Below are positions 24,693 through 35,645 of a stretch of 64,000 bases of DNA, piece by piece. Made by a program: the position numbers and the translations under genes. The stretch's first letter is position 1. Every line of letters begins with the position of its first letter. Under the pieces are notes generated by a model. The model was not told the DNA's origin. It made no database searches and saw only the letters and a program-made list of their open reading frames with translations. The stretch lies in contig NZ_FXZB01000010.1 in the NCBI RefSeq assembly GCF_900169065.1, positions 62,001 to 126,000 of the forward strand, written 5' to 3'. The stretch comes from Brevibacterium aurantiacum. GTDB lineage: Bacteria; Actinomycetota; Actinomycetes; Actinomycetales; Brevibacteriaceae.

Positions 24693-25502
24693 ATGTCCGA
24701 ACAGTCGAACACCCCAGTTCCGTCTTCGGAGACGGCACCCCGCGCGATCGCCGCCGTCATCCCCGCGATGGACGAAGCCGACCGGATCGCAGCGACCGTG
24801 AGAAGCGCCAAGCAGATCCCCGGAGTCGACATCATCATGGTCGTCGATGACGGTTCGAGTGATGACACCGGCGTCCGCGCCCGCAGGGCCGGCGCCGAGG
24901 TGGTCACCCACAGGAAGAACAAGGGCAAGGCTGCGGCCATGATGACCGGCGCGTTTGCGATCAGGAATCGTGAGATCTCCGACTCGGATCCCAACCAGCG
25001 CCCGAATCACCGCGCCCTCCTCTTCATCGACGGCGACTTGGAAGATTCAGCCCTCAACACGGCCCCGCTCGCCGCACCTGTCCTCGCTGGTGAGGCCGAT
25101 ATGACGATCGCGATCCTGCCCGCACAGAAACGCAAGGGCGGTGGGTTCGGCTTCGTCGTCGGTCTCGCGAAGAAGGGCATCGCCGAACTCAGCGGATTCG
25201 ACGCGACCCAGCCCCTGTCGGGAATGCGCTGCCTGAGCCGCGAGGCCTTCGACACGGCACTGCCCTTCGCCGCCGGCTGGGGCGTCGAAACGGCCATGAC
25301 CATCGATGTCGTCAATGCCGGCCTGCGCGTCGAAGAGGTCGAATGCGACCTCCACCACCGGGTCACGGGCAAGGACCTCAATGCACAGCTGCACCGTGCC
25401 GCCCAATACCGCGACGTCGCCCGAGCGATCCTCGTGCGCAGACTCCGGGCCAAGAAGCAGAACGGCACCTCGCCGAGTACCGAGAAGGAGACTACGCAGT
25501 GA
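24693..25502 (+). CDS. Family 2-type glycosyltransferase
   Basis: 269 residues with a GT-A fold: AAVIPAMDEADRIAATVRSA (nucleotide-sugar binding), VVDDGSSDDTG, and a DXD-like LFIDGDLED. No membrane anchor is visible. The acceptor is unknown; GT2/GT81 enzymes of this length include glucosyl-3-phosphoglycerate synthase-like proteins. ATG 24693 has AGGAGAAGAG upstream. Its stop overlaps the pheA start (GTGA), so the two are translationally coupled although their reactions are unrelated. Confidence 0.8.
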   Translation: MSEQSNTPVPSSETAPRAIAAVIPAMDEADRIAATVRSAKQIPGVDIIMVVDDGSSDDTGVRARRAGAEVVTHRKNKGKAAAMMTGAFAIRNREISDSDPNQRPNHRALLFIDGDLEDSALNTAPLAAPVLAGEADMTIAILPAQKRKGGGFGFVVGLAKKGIAELSGFDATQPLSGMRCLSREAFDTALPFAAGWGVETAMTIDVVNAGLRVEEVECDLHHRVTGKDLNAQLHRAAQYRDVARAILVRRLRAKKQNGTSPSTEKETTQ

Positions 25503-26437
25503 GCGCAGAGCGCTACGCCTACCTGGGCCCCGAAGCCACATTCACCGAGGCCGCACTGCTGCAGTACCTCGACTCCCACGGCCTGCGCTCGAACGCATCG
25601 ACCCAGCCCATGCGCAACGGGGCCGCGGCTCTCGAGGCCGTCCTCGACGGTGACTGCCTGGCTGCGGTCGTGCCGATCGAGAACTCCATCGAAGGCGGCG
25701 TGCCGGCCACGATCGATGCCCTGACCGATCATGGTCAGCTGCAGATCATCGCCGAGGTGGTCGTGCCCGTGCGCTTCGTCCTGGCGGTGAAGCCGGGGAC
25801 CGATCCCAGCACGCTGACCTCGTTCGGTTCCCACCCGCATGGCGAGGCGCAGGTGCGGACGTTCATGGCTGCGAACTTCCCCGATGCCGTCTACCTGCCG
25901 ACCTCGTCGACGGCCGCGGCCGCACGAGATCTGGCTAACGATGCCGCCGACCATGTGGCGGCCGTGTGTCCGGCCTTGGCGGCTGAACGCTACGGGCTTG
26001 AGGTTCTGGCCAATGACATCGGAGAACGTCAGGATGCCGAGACCCGGTTCGTCGTCGTCACTCGCCCCGGTGCTATTCCCGCACCGACTGGATCCGACAA
26101 GACCACCATCGTGGCCTCGCTGCGCTCCGATCGTGCGGGTGCGCTGTTGGAGATGCTCGAGCAGTTCTCCAGCCGCGGGGTGAACATGTCACGCATCGAA
26201 TCCCGACCCACCGGTGACGGACTCGGGCTCTACCAGTTCTCGATCGACCTGCTGGGACACGTGCACGAGGCCCGGATGGCCGATGCGCTGCAGGGAGTCC
26301 ACCGTGTGACCAGGAGTCTGAGGTTCCTCGGCAGCTACCCCAGTGCGGTGGAGACCGGTGTGCCACTCGACCCGACAACCACGGACGATTCGTTCTCCGC
26401 CGCCGCTGCTTGGCTCGATTCGACGCTGGGCCGCTGA
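25499..26437 (+). CDS. pheA: Prephenate dehydratase
   Basis: 312 residues: prephenate to phenylpyruvate in phenylalanine synthesis. The catalytic domain (1-185) shows YLGPEATFTEAAL, VVPIENSIEGGVPATIDAL and the active-site ETRFVVV. The C-terminal ACT domain (TTIVASLRSDRAGALLEMLE, then SRIESRPTGDGLGLYQF) carries the ESRP motif for phenylalanine feedback inhibition. The GTG 25499 overlaps the glycosyltransferase stop. It is monofunctional, without a chorismate mutase domain, as usual in Actinobacteria. Confidence 0.93.
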   Translation: MSAERYAYLGPEATFTEAALLQYLDSHGLRSNASTQPMRNGAAALEAVLDGDCLAAVVPIENSIEGGVPATIDALTDHGQLQIIAEVVVPVRFVLAVKPGTDPSTLTSFGSHPHGEAQVRTFMAANFPDAVYLPTSSTAAAARDLANDAADHVAAVCPALAAERYGLEVLANDIGERQDAETRFVVVTRPGAIPAPTGSDKTTIVASLRSDRAGALLEMLEQFSSRGVNMSRIESRPTGDGLGLYQFSIDLLGHVHEARMADALQGVHRVTRSLRFLGSYPSAVETGVPLDPTTTDDSFSAAAAWLDSTLGR

Positions 26438-26453
26438 GACACGACTGCAAGCC

Positions 26454-26513
26454 CTGCGAACAGTAGGCAGACACCGCGGACAGTAGACAGACTCTGCGGC
26501 CAGTAGTCTGAGT
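26454..26513 (+). repeat. Three tandem 20-bp direct repeats upstream of the FAD dehydrogenase
   Basis: Units at 26454-26473, 26474-26493 and 26494-26513 share CTGCGGMCAGTAG-type sequence; the hexamer CAGTAG recurs at exactly 20-bp steps (26461, 26481, 26501). Two helical turns per step would place three regulator monomers or dimers on one DNA face. A possible -10 box, TATGCA, follows directly at 26513-26518. Confidence 0.55.
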
Positions 26514-26556
26514 ATGCACGGGTCGCCAGACCCACATTTCGACGAAGGAGTCGCCC

Positions 26557-28341
26557 ATGGGAAACACCTCTCCGACCGCCGCCCCTCACCCGAATGAGGC
26601 TTATGACGCCATCGTCGTCGGGGCAGGCCTCGCGGGACTCGTCGCCGCCCATGAACTCAGCCTCGCCGGGAAGCGAGTGCTCATCCTCGACCAGGAGAAC
26701 CGGGCCAACCTCGGCGGTCAGGCCTTCTGGTCCCTCGGTGGACTCTTCCTCGTCGACTCCCCTGAGCAGCGCCGACTCGGCGTCCACGACTCCCTCGACC
26801 TGGCGCGCCAGGATTGGGCCACCTCGGCGGGCTTCGACCGGGAAGACGATCATTGGCCACGGCAGTGGGCCGAGGCGTATCTCGAGTTCGCCGCCGGAGA
26901 CAAACGTCGCTACCTCCATGACCTGGGGCTGCGCCTGACACCGATCGTCGGCTGGGCAGAGCGAGGCGGGTCGGGTGCCTCCGAGCACGGCAACTCCGTG
27001 CCGAGGTTCCACCTCACCTGGGGCACCGGCCCCGAGGTGGTCCGGGTCTTCCGCGAGCCCGTGGAGCGGGCAGAAACGGCAGGCCTCGTGACCATGGGGT
27101 TTCGGCATCGTGTCGATGAGCTCATCGTCGACAATGGCGGCAGCGGCAGCGGCAGCGGGGATGGTGCCTCGGTCGTCGGGGTTCGCGGGCGGAGACTGGC
27201 CCCCAGCCACACCGGCCGCGGGGTCGAGTCGAATCGCGAGGAGCTCGATGGTTTCGAGCTGCGTGCCCCTGCGGTCATCGTCACCAGCGGCGGCATCGGC
27301 CACAACTTCGAACTCATGCGCAAGTTCTGGCCGGCCGAACGCCTCGGCGAGTTCCCGCAGACGATGCTGGCCGGAGTCCCTGCCCATGTTGACGGGCGCA
27401 TGCTGGCCATCGCCGAGGAGGCGGGTGCGAGCCTGATCAATCGGGATCGGATCTGGGCCTATACCGAGGGCATCGAAAACTGGAACCCCGTGTGGCCGAA
27501 CCACGGGATCCGCATCATTCCAGGACCCTCGTCACTGTGGTTCGACGCCGAAGGCAACCGGTTCCCAGCACCGAACTACCCCGGGTTCGACACCAACCGG
27601 ACCATGAAGACCATTCTCTCGACCGGTCACGACTACTCGTGGTTCGTGCTCAATGAGTCGATCATCCGCAAGGAGTTCGCGCTCTCGGGTTCGGAGCAGA
27701 ATCCCGACATCACGAAGAAGGACTGGCGCCTGACCTTGGATCGCGCCCGGTCCTCCGATGCTCCCGGCCCGGTCGAAGCCTTCAAAAAGTTCGGTTCCGA
27801 CTTCGTCGTCGCCGACACCACCGAGGAGCTGGTCGCCGGGATGAACGAGCGCTCCCGCGGTCCCGTCATCGATCATGACCACCTCGTCGACCAGATCATC
27901 GAACGTGACCGGCAGATGGACCATTCGTTCTCGAAGGACGCGCAGGTCCAAGCCATCCACAATGCCAGGAACTACCTCGGCGACAAGATCGTGCGGGTCC
28001 AGAAACCGCACAAGATCCTCGACCCGGCCCACGGTCCGCTCATCGCTGTGCGGCTGAGTCTGCTCTCCCGCAAGACCCTGGGTGGGCTGGAGACGAACCT
28101 CGACGCCCAGGTCATCGGAGCAGACGGCACACCGATTACCGGACTCTATGCGGCCGGCGAGGTCACGGGATTCGGCGGCGGAGGGATGCACGGCTACAAC
28201 GCACTTGAGGGAACCTTCCTGGGCGGGTGCATCTTCTCCGGGATGCGTGCCGGACGTGCCGTGGTGGGAACTGCCGGGGCTGTTGCCGGTGGGGCCGGCG
28301 CTGAGTCCGGGGTATCCGACGTCGATCAAGTGGGGCAGTGA
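26557..28341 (+). CDS. FAD-binding dehydrogenase (fumarate reductase/KstD-like flavoprotein, COG3573 type)
   Basis: 594-residue soluble flavoprotein. The FAD motif is AIVVGAGLAGLVAAHEL (18-34). The C-terminal FAD-closing region is LYAAGEVTGFGGGGMHGYNA, followed by FLGGCIFSGMRAGR. Relatives are described as predicted oxidoreductases near 3-ketosteroid dehydrogenases; the substrate is not known. A Gly/Ser stretch (GGSGSGSGDG, about residue 193) is a low-complexity insertion encoded by an imperfect GGCAGC repeat. ATG 26557 has GAAGGAG 7 bases upstream. It overlaps the SDR gene that follows. Confidence 0.82.
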   Translation: MGNTSPTAAPHPNEAYDAIVVGAGLAGLVAAHELSLAGKRVLILDQENRANLGGQAFWSLGGLFLVDSPEQRRLGVHDSLDLARQDWATSAGFDREDDHWPRQWAEAYLEFAAGDKRRYLHDLGLRLTPIVGWAERGGSGASEHGNSVPRFHLTWGTGPEVVRVFREPVERAETAGLVTMGFRHRVDELIVDNGGSGSGSGDGASVVGVRGRRLAPSHTGRGVESNREELDGFELRAPAVIVTSGGIGHNFELMRKFWPAERLGEFPQTMLAGVPAHVDGRMLAIAEEAGASLINRDRIWAYTEGIENWNPVWPNHGIRIIPGPSSLWFDAEGNRFPAPNYPGFDTNRTMKTILSTGHDYSWFVLNESIIRKEFALSGSEQNPDITKKDWRLTLDRARSSDAPGPVEAFKKFGSDFVVADTTEELVAGMNERSRGPVIDHDHLVDQIIERDRQMDHSFSKDAQVQAIHNARNYLGDKIVRVQKPHKILDPAHGPLIAVRLSLLSRKTLGGLETNLDAQVIGADGTPITGLYAAGEVTGFGGGGMHGYNALEGTFLGGCIFSGMRAGRAVVGTAGAVAGGAGAESGVSDVDQVGQ

Positions 28342-29156
28342 TCAGCATGAACTCGGAACTCACGGTGTTAGTCACCGGTGGCACTTCCGGCATCGGTGCC
28401 GCGCTGGTGAGGAAGTTGGCAGACCGTGGCTGCACGGTGCTGACCACGAGTCGGGACCCCGAGCGGATTCCGCAGTCCGAGCGGATCCCCGGGGTGCGCT
28501 ATCTTCAATTGGACCTCGCCGATCTCGACAGCGTCGAGTCACTGGGCGCCGAGCTTGGCACCGTCGACGTCCTCGTCAACAATGCCGGCGAGAGCCAGTC
28601 GGGTCCCTTCGAGGAGCTGCCCTCCGATGCCATCGACCGCCTGTTTCACACCAATGTCTTCGGGCCGGTGCGTCTGAGTCAGCTCGTCCTGCCCGGTATG
28701 CGCGAGCGTGGTCGCGGCCGGATCATCATGGTCGGGTCCATGCTCGCCAGCTTCCCCCTGGCCCACCGCAGCTCCTATGTCGCCTCCAAGGCAGCCCTGC
28801 GCGGATTCACCACGGCCGCACGCCAGGAGCTCTCGCCATTCGGAGTCTGGCTCAGTGTCGTCGAACCCGGGTCTATCGCCACCGGGATCGGCAACCGGCG
28901 GACGAAGTACCTCTCTCCCGGTTCTGTCTACACCGAGGATGTGAGAACGATGCTTGAGCACCTCGATGACAATGAACGAGGCGGGATCTCGGCCGAGACC
29001 GTGGCCACGACCATCGTCACGGCCATCGAGGCGGCCAGGCCTCGCGAATTCTATGCCGTAGGGAGCAGGGCACCGCTGCCGTTCCTGCTCAAACGGGTGC
29101 TCCCGCGCGCGGTGATGTCACGGATCGTCGCGGCCCAGCACGGGCTCAAACGATGA
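28338..29156 (+). CDS. Short-chain dehydrogenase/reductase
   Basis: 272-residue SDR: VTGGTSGIGAALV, VNNAGESQSG, catalytic Ser in MVGSMLASF and YVASK. Then PGSIATGIGNRRTKYL and a basic hydrophobic C-terminus (PFLLKRVLPRAVMSRIVAAQ), as in 17-beta-hydroxysteroid-like SDRs. GTG 28338 overlaps the stop of the flavoprotein gene; ATG 28347 is an alternative. Co-translation with the FAD dehydrogenase suggests the two oxidise one substrate in sequence, for instance a hydroxyl and then a C-C bond. That is inference. Confidence 0.83.
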   Translation: MISMNSELTVLVTGGTSGIGAALVRKLADRGCTVLTTSRDPERIPQSERIPGVRYLQLDLADLDSVESLGAELGTVDVLVNNAGESQSGPFEELPSDAIDRLFHTNVFGPVRLSQLVLPGMRERGRGRIIMVGSMLASFPLAHRSSYVASKAALRGFTTAARQELSPFGVWLSVVEPGSIATGIGNRRTKYLSPGSVYTEDVRTMLEHLDDNERGGISAETVATTIVTAIEAARPREFYAVGSRAPLPFLLKRVLPRAVMSRIVAAQHGLKR

Positions 29157-29199
29157 GTTCCGCGATCTTGCGCCGCTGAGTGGCTGACTGCCTGAACGG

Positions 29200-30132
29200 C
29201 TACTGGAACCGTGAGGGCAGAAGGAACTGCGTGGTGGAGATTCCGAGCACTCGCTGCTGACGAGTCAGGTTGTACGTGCGATCGTGCTGAAGGTACTCGA
29301 CGAGGAACAGCTCCGCCCGGTTGCCCCGCTTGAAGAACGTCTTGATCTTCAGGCCCAGTTTCGCGGCGAAGAGCGCCTTGTCCTTCGCGATCGCATCGAT
29401 GACGACAGGCTCATACTCCATGCGCGCGAAGTGGGTGGAGACGGCGTCTTTGAGCTTGTACGGAGTCGGATCGCCGATGTTGAACGGGCCCGAAGCCGAG
29501 GGCACGTCGACGCAGGCGATGGCCGCTCGCACCAGGTTGTCGATGTGGGTCAGGGTTATCTTCTGCCGACCGCCGCCGGGAAGTCGCAGGACTCCCTTCT
29601 TCGCCACTTGGCTGAGATAGGGCATGAGCATCGTCTCGCCGGGTCCGTAGACCGCGGCGGGCCGGAGGATGGCCGCATCGGGACGGATCCGCATCACCAG
29701 CTGCTCGGCCAGAGCATGCGTCCTCGAGTAGGCGTCGTGGAAGTCGTTGGGATCTTTGGGTCCGGCCTCTTCCCACAGGTCCGCATGGGGTGCGTTCGTG
29801 GAATAGACGGTGGTGGAGGAGATGTGCACGATTCGCGCCTTCGCGAATGCGTCGAGCACGTTCCTCGTCCCCGTGACCTTGACGTTGTAGAGCTCATCGT
29901 CATCAGCATTGACGGCCGCGATTCCGGCGCAGTGGAAGACCGCCGTGGCCTTCGACGCCAGGGACTTCACCGCTTCCGACGCAGGTTCGGTCAGGTCCCA
30001 CGCCTGGAAATTCACACCCGGAATCTCGGGATCGCGTCGACCCAAGGCATAGACCGTCTCATCCCTGTTCGCCAGGGCACGGGCGATGGCGCCACCGATG
30101 AAGCCGCTGGCTCCGGTCACGATTACCGCCAC
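29200..30132 (-). CDS. NAD-dependent epimerase/dehydratase-family protein with altered active site
   Basis: 310-residue extended SDR: VTGASGFIGGAIARAL for NAD(P), then FHCAGIAAVN, ISSTTVYSTNAP, and the motif that should be YxxxK reads YSRTHALAE, i.e. the catalytic Lys is His. PAAVYGPGETMLMPYL is well kept. It resembles 3-beta-hydroxysteroid dehydrogenase/isomerase-like proteins. GTG 30132 follows GGAGG at 7 bases. The change at the key residue makes the usual chemistry uncertain. It stands alone, convergent with the SDR gene on the other strand. Confidence 0.8.
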   Translation of the reverse strand: MAVIVTGASGFIGGAIARALANRDETVYALGRRDPEIPGVNFQAWDLTEPASEAVKSLASKATAVFHCAGIAAVNADDDELYNVKVTGTRNVLDAFAKARIVHISSTTVYSTNAPHADLWEEAGPKDPNDFHDAYSRTHALAEQLVMRIRPDAAILRPAAVYGPGETMLMPYLSQVAKKGVLRLPGGGRQKITLTHIDNLVRAAIACVDVPSASGPFNIGDPTPYKLKDAVSTHFARMEYEPVVIDAIAKDKALFAAKLGLKIKTFFKRGNRAELFLVEYLQHDRTYNLTRQQRVLGISTTQFLLPSRFQ

Positions 30133-30209
30133 GTCTGATCCTCCATCATCATCTGAAGCATCTCATCCGGTCCATCCGAATGAGCACACTGTCATAGGAA
30201 ATCACACTG

Positions 30210-30989
30210 TCAGTCCCGATGCTGCCACTGAGGCTCTCTTCTGGTGAGAAAAGCGTCGATCCCCTCCTGCGCATCGGCTGCGACGGCGTTGTGCGCCATC
30301 ACCTCCGACATGTGCTCATAGGCCTCTGCCAGAGGCAGATCGCGCTGTTCGTAGAACGCTGCTTTGCCTATTGCCACTGTAGCTGACGAGGCTGACGCGA
30401 CCTTCCGCGCCAATTCCAGGGTCGAGGCCTCCAGCTCGTCATCGGCGACGACATCGGATACCAGACCGAACGACAGTGCGTCATCTGCGCTGAGGAAGTC
30501 CCCGGTCAGCAGCATCCGCATCGCCGTCTTCGCCGGCACCGCCCGGGTCAGGGCCACCATCGGTGTGGAGCAGAACAGGCCGATCTTCACCCCTGGGGTG
30601 GCGAACCGAGCCGACGCTGCTGCGACCGCCAGGTCGCAGCTGGCGACGAGCTGGCACCCGGCGGCGGTCGCCACGCCCTGGACCTGTGCGATGACCGGCT
30701 GCGGGATCGATTGGATCAGCTGCATGAGTTCGGAGCAGAGTGCGAAGGTCTCCTGCTGCGATTCCAGCTTCGCCCCGCTGATCTCCTTGAGATCATGCCC
30801 GGAGCTGAAGACGTGACCTGCGGTGGACAGGATCACGGCACGGACATCGGTGCGCTGACCCACCTCGGCGAGGGTGTCGATGAGACCCTTCATCACCGAG
30901 CGCGACAGCGCGTTCCGAGTCTGAGGCTCGTTGATCGAAATCGTCGCGACTGCGTCCTTTTCCAGGGAGAATACAATTGAGTCAGACAT
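30210..30989 (-). CDS. Enoyl-CoA hydratase/isomerase family protein (ECHDC3-like)
   Basis: 259 residues of crotonase fold: oxyanion-hole segment SSGHDLKEI, then VQGVATAAGCQLVASCDLAV, and VKIGLFCSTPMVALTRAVPA, which is diagnostic of the ECHDC3-like subgroup. The two usual catalytic Glu residues are not at their standard places, so hydratase activity is uncertain for this subgroup. Divergent from the antiporter gene, with about 160 bp between start codons. Confidence 0.85.
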   Translation of the reverse strand: MSDSIVFSLEKDAVATISINEPQTRNALSRSVMKGLIDTLAEVGQRTDVRAVILSTAGHVFSSGHDLKEISGAKLESQQETFALCSELMQLIQSIPQPVIAQVQGVATAAGCQLVASCDLAVAAASARFATPGVKIGLFCSTPMVALTRAVPAKTAMRMLLTGDFLSADDALSFGLVSDVVADDELEASTLELARKVASASSATVAIGKAAFYEQRDLPLAEAYEHMSEVMAHNAVAADAQEGIDAFLTRREPQWQHRD

Positions 30990-31147
30990 AAGGGTATTCT
31001 GCCAAAATATCGTTGGTCCGGCGCGGAAACCTGATGTGGATCTCTTTCCGAATCCTTACCAGGCGCCCCCTCATGGAGACGATGTTTCCTGACATCGATG
31101 CCGTTGTACCGGTGTGCATTCATGCCACCCATATCGAGGAGACGAGC

Positions 31148-32725
31148 ATGACGACTCTGCTGATGATCATCGGATTCGGTGCCGCAACCAGCGTGGTCGT
31201 GGGCATGGGCCAGAAGCTGCGCCTCCCCTGGCCGGCTCTCATGGTCATCATCGGCATCGCCGGCGCGTTCATTCCCACGTTCGCCGAGATCACCATCGAA
31301 CCCGATCTCATTCTGCCTCTGTTCCTGCCACCCCTCCTGTTCGCCGCCGCGCAGAAGACCTCGTGGGCTCTCTTCGCCATCCGCTGGCGCACGATCCTGG
31401 GCATGGCGGTCGCTCTCGTCGGGGTGACGGTGGCGGCAGTGGCCGGAACTGCGGTCCTCCTCATCCCCGGGATCACGATCGCGGCGGCGGTGGCCCTCGG
31501 CGCCATGCTCGCCCCGCCTGACCCCGTCGCCGTCGATGCGGTCGCGGGAACTGTCTCGATACCTCGGCGGATCATGTCGACCCTGCAGAGTGAAGGGCTG
31601 TTCAACGATGCCGCCTCCCTCGTCATCTTCCAGACGGCGATGGCGGCAGCCATGTCCGGCACCGAGGTGGACTTCGGTCAGCTGGCCCTGTCCTTCCTCA
31701 TCTCCGCGGTCATCGCCATCACCGTCGGCCTCGTCGTCGTGTTCATCGTGTGGTGGGTGATGGAGAAGATCGACCATACGATCGCCCGCTCCTCGCTCAT
31801 GCTCATGCTGCCCTTCGGCGTCTACCTCATCGCCGAACATTTCCATGCCAGCGGAGTCATCGCCGTCGTCGTGGCCGCGCTCGAGGTGCGCAGGCGCGAC
31901 GTCGAAGGCAACTCGGCGGAACGTGTCACCCAGGCCTCGACGTGGCAGGTCCTGGAAATGCTCATCACCGGAATCGCCTTCGGCCTCATCGGCCTCGATC
32001 TGCGCATGGTCGTCGAGTCCGAGCACGCCGACCTGGGAAAGGCCGTCCTCGTGGGGTTGGGCATCGCGCTCATCGTCATCGCCGTGCGGTTCGGCTGGCT
32101 GCTCATCGGAACCGTGCTGGAGAACAAGCGCAGGGAGGAGGACCCGGATGCCGCACCGCTGAACATCAGGGATGCCACGCTCATGACCTGGGGCGGCATG
32201 CGCGGTTTGGCCACGATCGCACTGGCCCTGTCGATTCCGGCGACCACAGACACCGGCGAACCCTTCCCCGGCCGTTCCTACATCCTCGTCGCAGCCGCGG
32301 TGATCCTGCTCGTGACGCTGGTGCTCGCCGGCCTCACCTTCCCCACCATCGTCAACGTCCTAGGCATCGACGACGAGGCGGAGAAGGAACGCCAGGCGAC
32401 GAAGGAGATCGCGGCCCGGGCCTACAAAGCCGCCCTCCACCAGATCAAGAACGACCCGCCTCTGCCCGACGAGGTGGCCGACCCTCTGCGCGCCCGCTTC
32501 AAGGGCCTCTATGCGCAGCTGCTGGGAACCACTGACGACCAGGCCAGCTCTGAACAGGCGACGACGCTGAAGGAGAACCGCGAGGTCATGGCCAAGGTGC
32601 AGACCCGGGCGCTGCAGTCGGCCCGCACGGAAGTGCTCAAGGCCCGGCGCGAACGCGGCACCGATCCGGAGGTCGCCGACAGGGTGCTGCGCCGATTCGA
32701 CCTCCAATCCGTGCTTCTGAGGTGA
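31148..32725 (+). CDS. Na+/H+ antiporter, CPA1/NhaP type
   Basis: 525 residues. About twelve membrane segments occupy residues 1-410 (from TTLLMIIGFGAATSVVVGMG), with the ion-binding signature LAPPDPVAVDA (about residue 120) and LFNDAASLVIFQ. A cytoplasmic helical tail of about 115 residues follows (EKERQATKEIAARAYKAALH). It exchanges external protons for cytoplasmic Na+ (or K+), fitting a salt-tolerant organism. ATG 31148 has GAGGAGACGAGC upstream; longer frames to 31013 add a hydrophilic, improbable N-terminus. Confidence 0.88.
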   Translation: MTTLLMIIGFGAATSVVVGMGQKLRLPWPALMVIIGIAGAFIPTFAEITIEPDLILPLFLPPLLFAAAQKTSWALFAIRWRTILGMAVALVGVTVAAVAGTAVLLIPGITIAAAVALGAMLAPPDPVAVDAVAGTVSIPRRIMSTLQSEGLFNDAASLVIFQTAMAAAMSGTEVDFGQLALSFLISAVIAITVGLVVVFIVWWVMEKIDHTIARSSLMLMLPFGVYLIAEHFHASGVIAVVVAALEVRRRDVEGNSAERVTQASTWQVLEMLITGIAFGLIGLDLRMVVESEHADLGKAVLVGLGIALIVIAVRFGWLLIGTVLENKRREEDPDAAPLNIRDATLMTWGGMRGLATIALALSIPATTDTGEPFPGRSYILVAAAVILLVTLVLAGLTFPTIVNVLGIDDEAEKERQATKEIAARAYKAALHQIKNDPPLPDEVADPLRARFKGLYAQLLGTTDDQASSEQATTLKENREVMAKVQTRALQSARTEVLKARRERGTDPEVADRVLRRFDLQSVLLR

Positions 32726-32803
32726 GCTGCTGCGTCGAGTCACTCCCCGCGGTGCGCCTGCGTGATATGCTCCCCGCGAGGAGGCGGATTCTCGGGTTTT
32801 TCT

Positions 32804-32830
32804 AAAGTTGAGTGGAATAGACTCAACTTT
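32804..32830 (+). promoter_or_regulatory. HAIR-type HspR operator upstream of clpB
   Basis: Perfect 10-bp arms AAAGTTGAGT (32804-32813) and ACTCAACTTT (32821-32830) with a 7-bp spacer. The HAIR consensus is CTTGAGT-N7-ACTCAAG; the match is exact apart from the outermost C/G of the core. It lies 61 bp before the clpB start. HspR, the repressor, is not encoded in this window. Confidence 0.85.
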
Positions 32831-32891
32831 GTTGGTGTTGAACTCTTCGAGAGCAATTACTGTTCACGGAACACTTGTGAAGGAGATGCGC

Positions 32892-35492
<2,601 letters not shown>

Positions 35493-35549
35493 CGCGCCGC
35501 GTAGTCGGTGATGCGCCGCGTAGCGCTGGCGCCGCGTAGGCGAGCAGTG

Positions 35550-35613
35550 AGGGCCCCATCGACGTTTCAGAGCTCTGCTTCAAAGTCGAGCTCTCAAACT
35601 TCGATGGGGCCCT
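35550..35613 (+). terminator. Long hairpin after clpB
   Basis: 26-bp arms, 35550-35575 and 35588-35613, with two mismatches and a 12-base loop. The outer 13 bp (AGGGCCCCATCGA) are perfect. It serves convergent clpB and the HTTM gene. Ahead of it, GCGCCGCGTAG occurs three times (35494, 35513, 35529), starting next to the clpB stop. Confidence 0.7.
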
Positions 35614-35645
35614 TCCGCTGTGTCCGCGAAGCGACGCTTAAGAGG

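Noticed and set aside
26335-27504. 389-codon open frame opposite the FAD dehydrogenase
   Set aside because: Antisense shadow; no start signal or recognisable domain.
30893-32026. 377-codon open frame opposite the antiporter
   Set aside because: His/Asp/Glu/Gly-rich composition that mirrors membrane-helix codons on the other strand.
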